From Paragordius varius (lineage: Eukaryota; Nematomorpha), in assembly GCA_964247055.1 (NCBI GenBank), contig OZ176050.1, positions 6,262,001 through 6,326,000 of the forward strand: a stretch of 64,000 bases of DNA. The letters run 5' to 3'. This document shows positions 62,694 through 64,000 of this stretch, one piece after another (the stretch's first letter is position 1; each line of letters opens with the position of its first letter). The position numbers were made by a program, and so were the translations under genes. The notes below the pieces were generated by a model, which worked only from the letters and a program-made list of their open reading frames with translations, had not been told where the DNA came from and ran no database searches.

Positions 62694-63377
62694 ATGCCGT
62701 ATGAGCAAGACTTTTACCACGAGTGTGCTAATATTTTAAATAAGGCATCAACAGGCAAAGATAATGTTAAAAATTTAGTTTATAAAAGCATTATAAAGGT
62801 AAAATATTTTTTTAATAAGCAGGATAAACGAAAATTGATGGCATTAGTATGTAATTATTTGAAAATTCATGATAAAATTGATGATATATATACGATGTAT
62901 TTTAAAGGAATTCAGTTATCTCCTTTCCTAGTCAAAATTTTTATATATGAATACTATTTTGGCTTTAAAAAATCACATTTGCTTAAAAAAGAATTAATTA
63001 CCTACAAATTATTTAAGCCATTTTACATGATGCGCAAGAAAAGTACTCTATATTATATATTATTTAGTTATAAATTCCGAAGATTTTTTCGAAGAAAGTA
63101 CATATATATTTAATTTAAGAATTAAGCATGAAATATTTTAGAGTTAACACCCTTAAGGTAAACGAAAAAATGGCTATTATGGGATTAACTGATGATTCAT
63201 TTGTGTTAAGCCCATTAACCGATAAGTTAAACTTTAATTATATTACAAAGTATTGATTTTGATTCCAAGAAAATATATAAGGATCCTCATATCAAGCAAC
63301 TTTATTCAATATCTCCCTTCCTTGACATACATGAAAATCCTTTTGTGATAAACGGTTCCTTAATTATCCAAGATAAG
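62694..63377 (+). CDS. NSUN5: NSUN5-like 28S rRNA m5C methyltransferase, first five exons (3' end beyond window)
   Basis: NSUN5 methylates a cytosine of large-subunit rRNA. Exons: 62694-62798, 62823-63042, 63068-63097, 63120-63225, 63251-63377, with introns of 24, 25, 22 and 25 nt and matching phases. Against the human protein: MPYEQDFYHECANILNK with YAAAAGVLAG; NLVYKS with GLVYSS; LMALVCNY with LYALVCET; FLVKIFIYEYYFG with HLAKVLVYELLLG; RKINSEDFFEE with GVSRNEDLLEV; KYFRVNTLK with RFVRVNTLK; and LDIHENP, then GSLIIQDK, with TDLHEHP, then GHLILQDR. After 63377 a longer intron starts (GTATAT) that holds an AT microsatellite and Helitron copy D; the SAM-binding and catalytic exons are outside the window. 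The first tiny intron is a multiple of three, but skipping it makes the spacing between the LVY and ALVC motifs exactly the human one. Confidence 0.82.
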
Positions 63378-63870
63378 GTATATAAATTTTTTAAATTTGT
63401 TTTACCATTATATATATATATATATATATAAATATATCGGTAAGGTAAATGACATTTTTTAAATCGAATATATTAAATTTAACTCTAAATAAATAACTAC
63501 GAATTTGCAATACAAATGGGTTATTTTAATTTTTTGCAGCAGGGAAGGAGTTGCTGCATATTTTAAACTTATAATTCCGTATATGCCCTAATATGTGGAA
63601 ATATTCAATATAAAACAGTAATTATAAAGCAATTTGACCCAATTAGTTTTTTTTCATTTGAGCAAATGTCTTTTTAATTGTCCAAAAACATTTTTTTTAG
63701 AATTAAAAATTGTCATATTTAATACATAGGAATTTATTGTATAAAAATTTATTATACAAATATATATTGTGTATATTATAATTTTTACGGTATATATATG
63801 CGTGGTAATTTAAATATAAGAAGAGGTATGCTATTAATGTGAGTATAAACAAAGAATTCATATATAGTCA

Positions 63871-64000
63871 TCTATATATTTATAAAAATGGAAAATTGTG
63901 GCTTTGTGATTTTTTTCTGGAAAACCGGTACATCCATTAAAATCCAAATGTCGAAAAAATATACATTAATGGATGCCCCGACAATAGTTTCGTCCTTTTT
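63871..64000 (+). mobile_element. Non-autonomous Helitron copy D, 5' end only
   Basis: TCTATATATTTATAAAAATGG preceded by A, followed by sequence close to copies A and C (ACCGGTACATCCATTAAAAT, GGATGCCCCGACAATAG). The copy runs off the right edge of the window. It lies in the fifth intron of the NSUN5-like gene. Confidence 0.85.

Overview
This is a strongly AT-rich animal (metazoan) nuclear window with the standard genetic code. It holds six spliced protein-coding loci, one intact-looking reverse-transcriptase frame at the left edge, and a dense layer of transposons. The metazoan call rests on galactocerebrosidase, an AKAP17A/XE7-type splicing factor, ALG5, cytosolic valyl-tRNA synthetase and an NSUN5-type rRNA methyltransferase, all read through GT-AG introns. 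I cannot name the species.

Layout. 1-1539: 3' part of a Penelope-like retroelement (RT plus GIY-YIG nuclease). 3286-12202 (-): complete 14-exon galactocerebrosidase gene (692 aa) whose introns hold a tRNA-derived SINE and an inverted-repeat composite element. 14413-21385: transposon block (Helitron with internal satellite-like repeats, a 217-bp hairpin MITE, a 3.95-kb hAT with an inverted internal copy and a nested foldback element). 23055-23564 (-): 3' part of a small membrane/coiled-coil gene. 27266-28976 (-): two exons of an unrecognised disordered protein. 34315-38809 (+): complete ALG5 (345 aa, 9 exons). 39017-53882 (-): complete cytosolic valyl-tRNA synthetase (1198 aa, 26 exons), convergent with ALG5, with foldback elements, a 2.46-kb near-perfect palindrome and retroelement scraps in its introns. 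55822-57838: Helitron. 57939-62663 (-): complete AKAP17A-like gene (607 aa, 7 exons). 62694 to the right edge (+): first five exons of an NSUN5-like gene, whose start codon lies only 30 bp from that of the AKAP17A-like gene.

The most remarkable signal is a two-class intron population. Fourteen introns in five genes are only 20-29 nt long (20, 22, 29 and 22 in ALG5; 23, 25 and 23 in VARS; 26 in AKAP17A; 24, 25, 22 and 25 in NSUN5; 21 and 23 in the coiled-coil gene). Other introns of the same genes are about 70 nt to 4 kb. In the four genes whose 5' end is visible, the tiny ones are always the first introns. Removing them restores the conserved protein in every case, and the exon sums of the complete genes divide exactly by three.

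The second signal is a home-grown inverted-repeat landscape: a foldback family built of 21-bp units (three copies), a giant palindrome that appears to be the best preserved member of a dispersed repeat family, and Helitrons that carry a tandem satellite-like cargo. All functional names come from remembered family sequences; no search was run.
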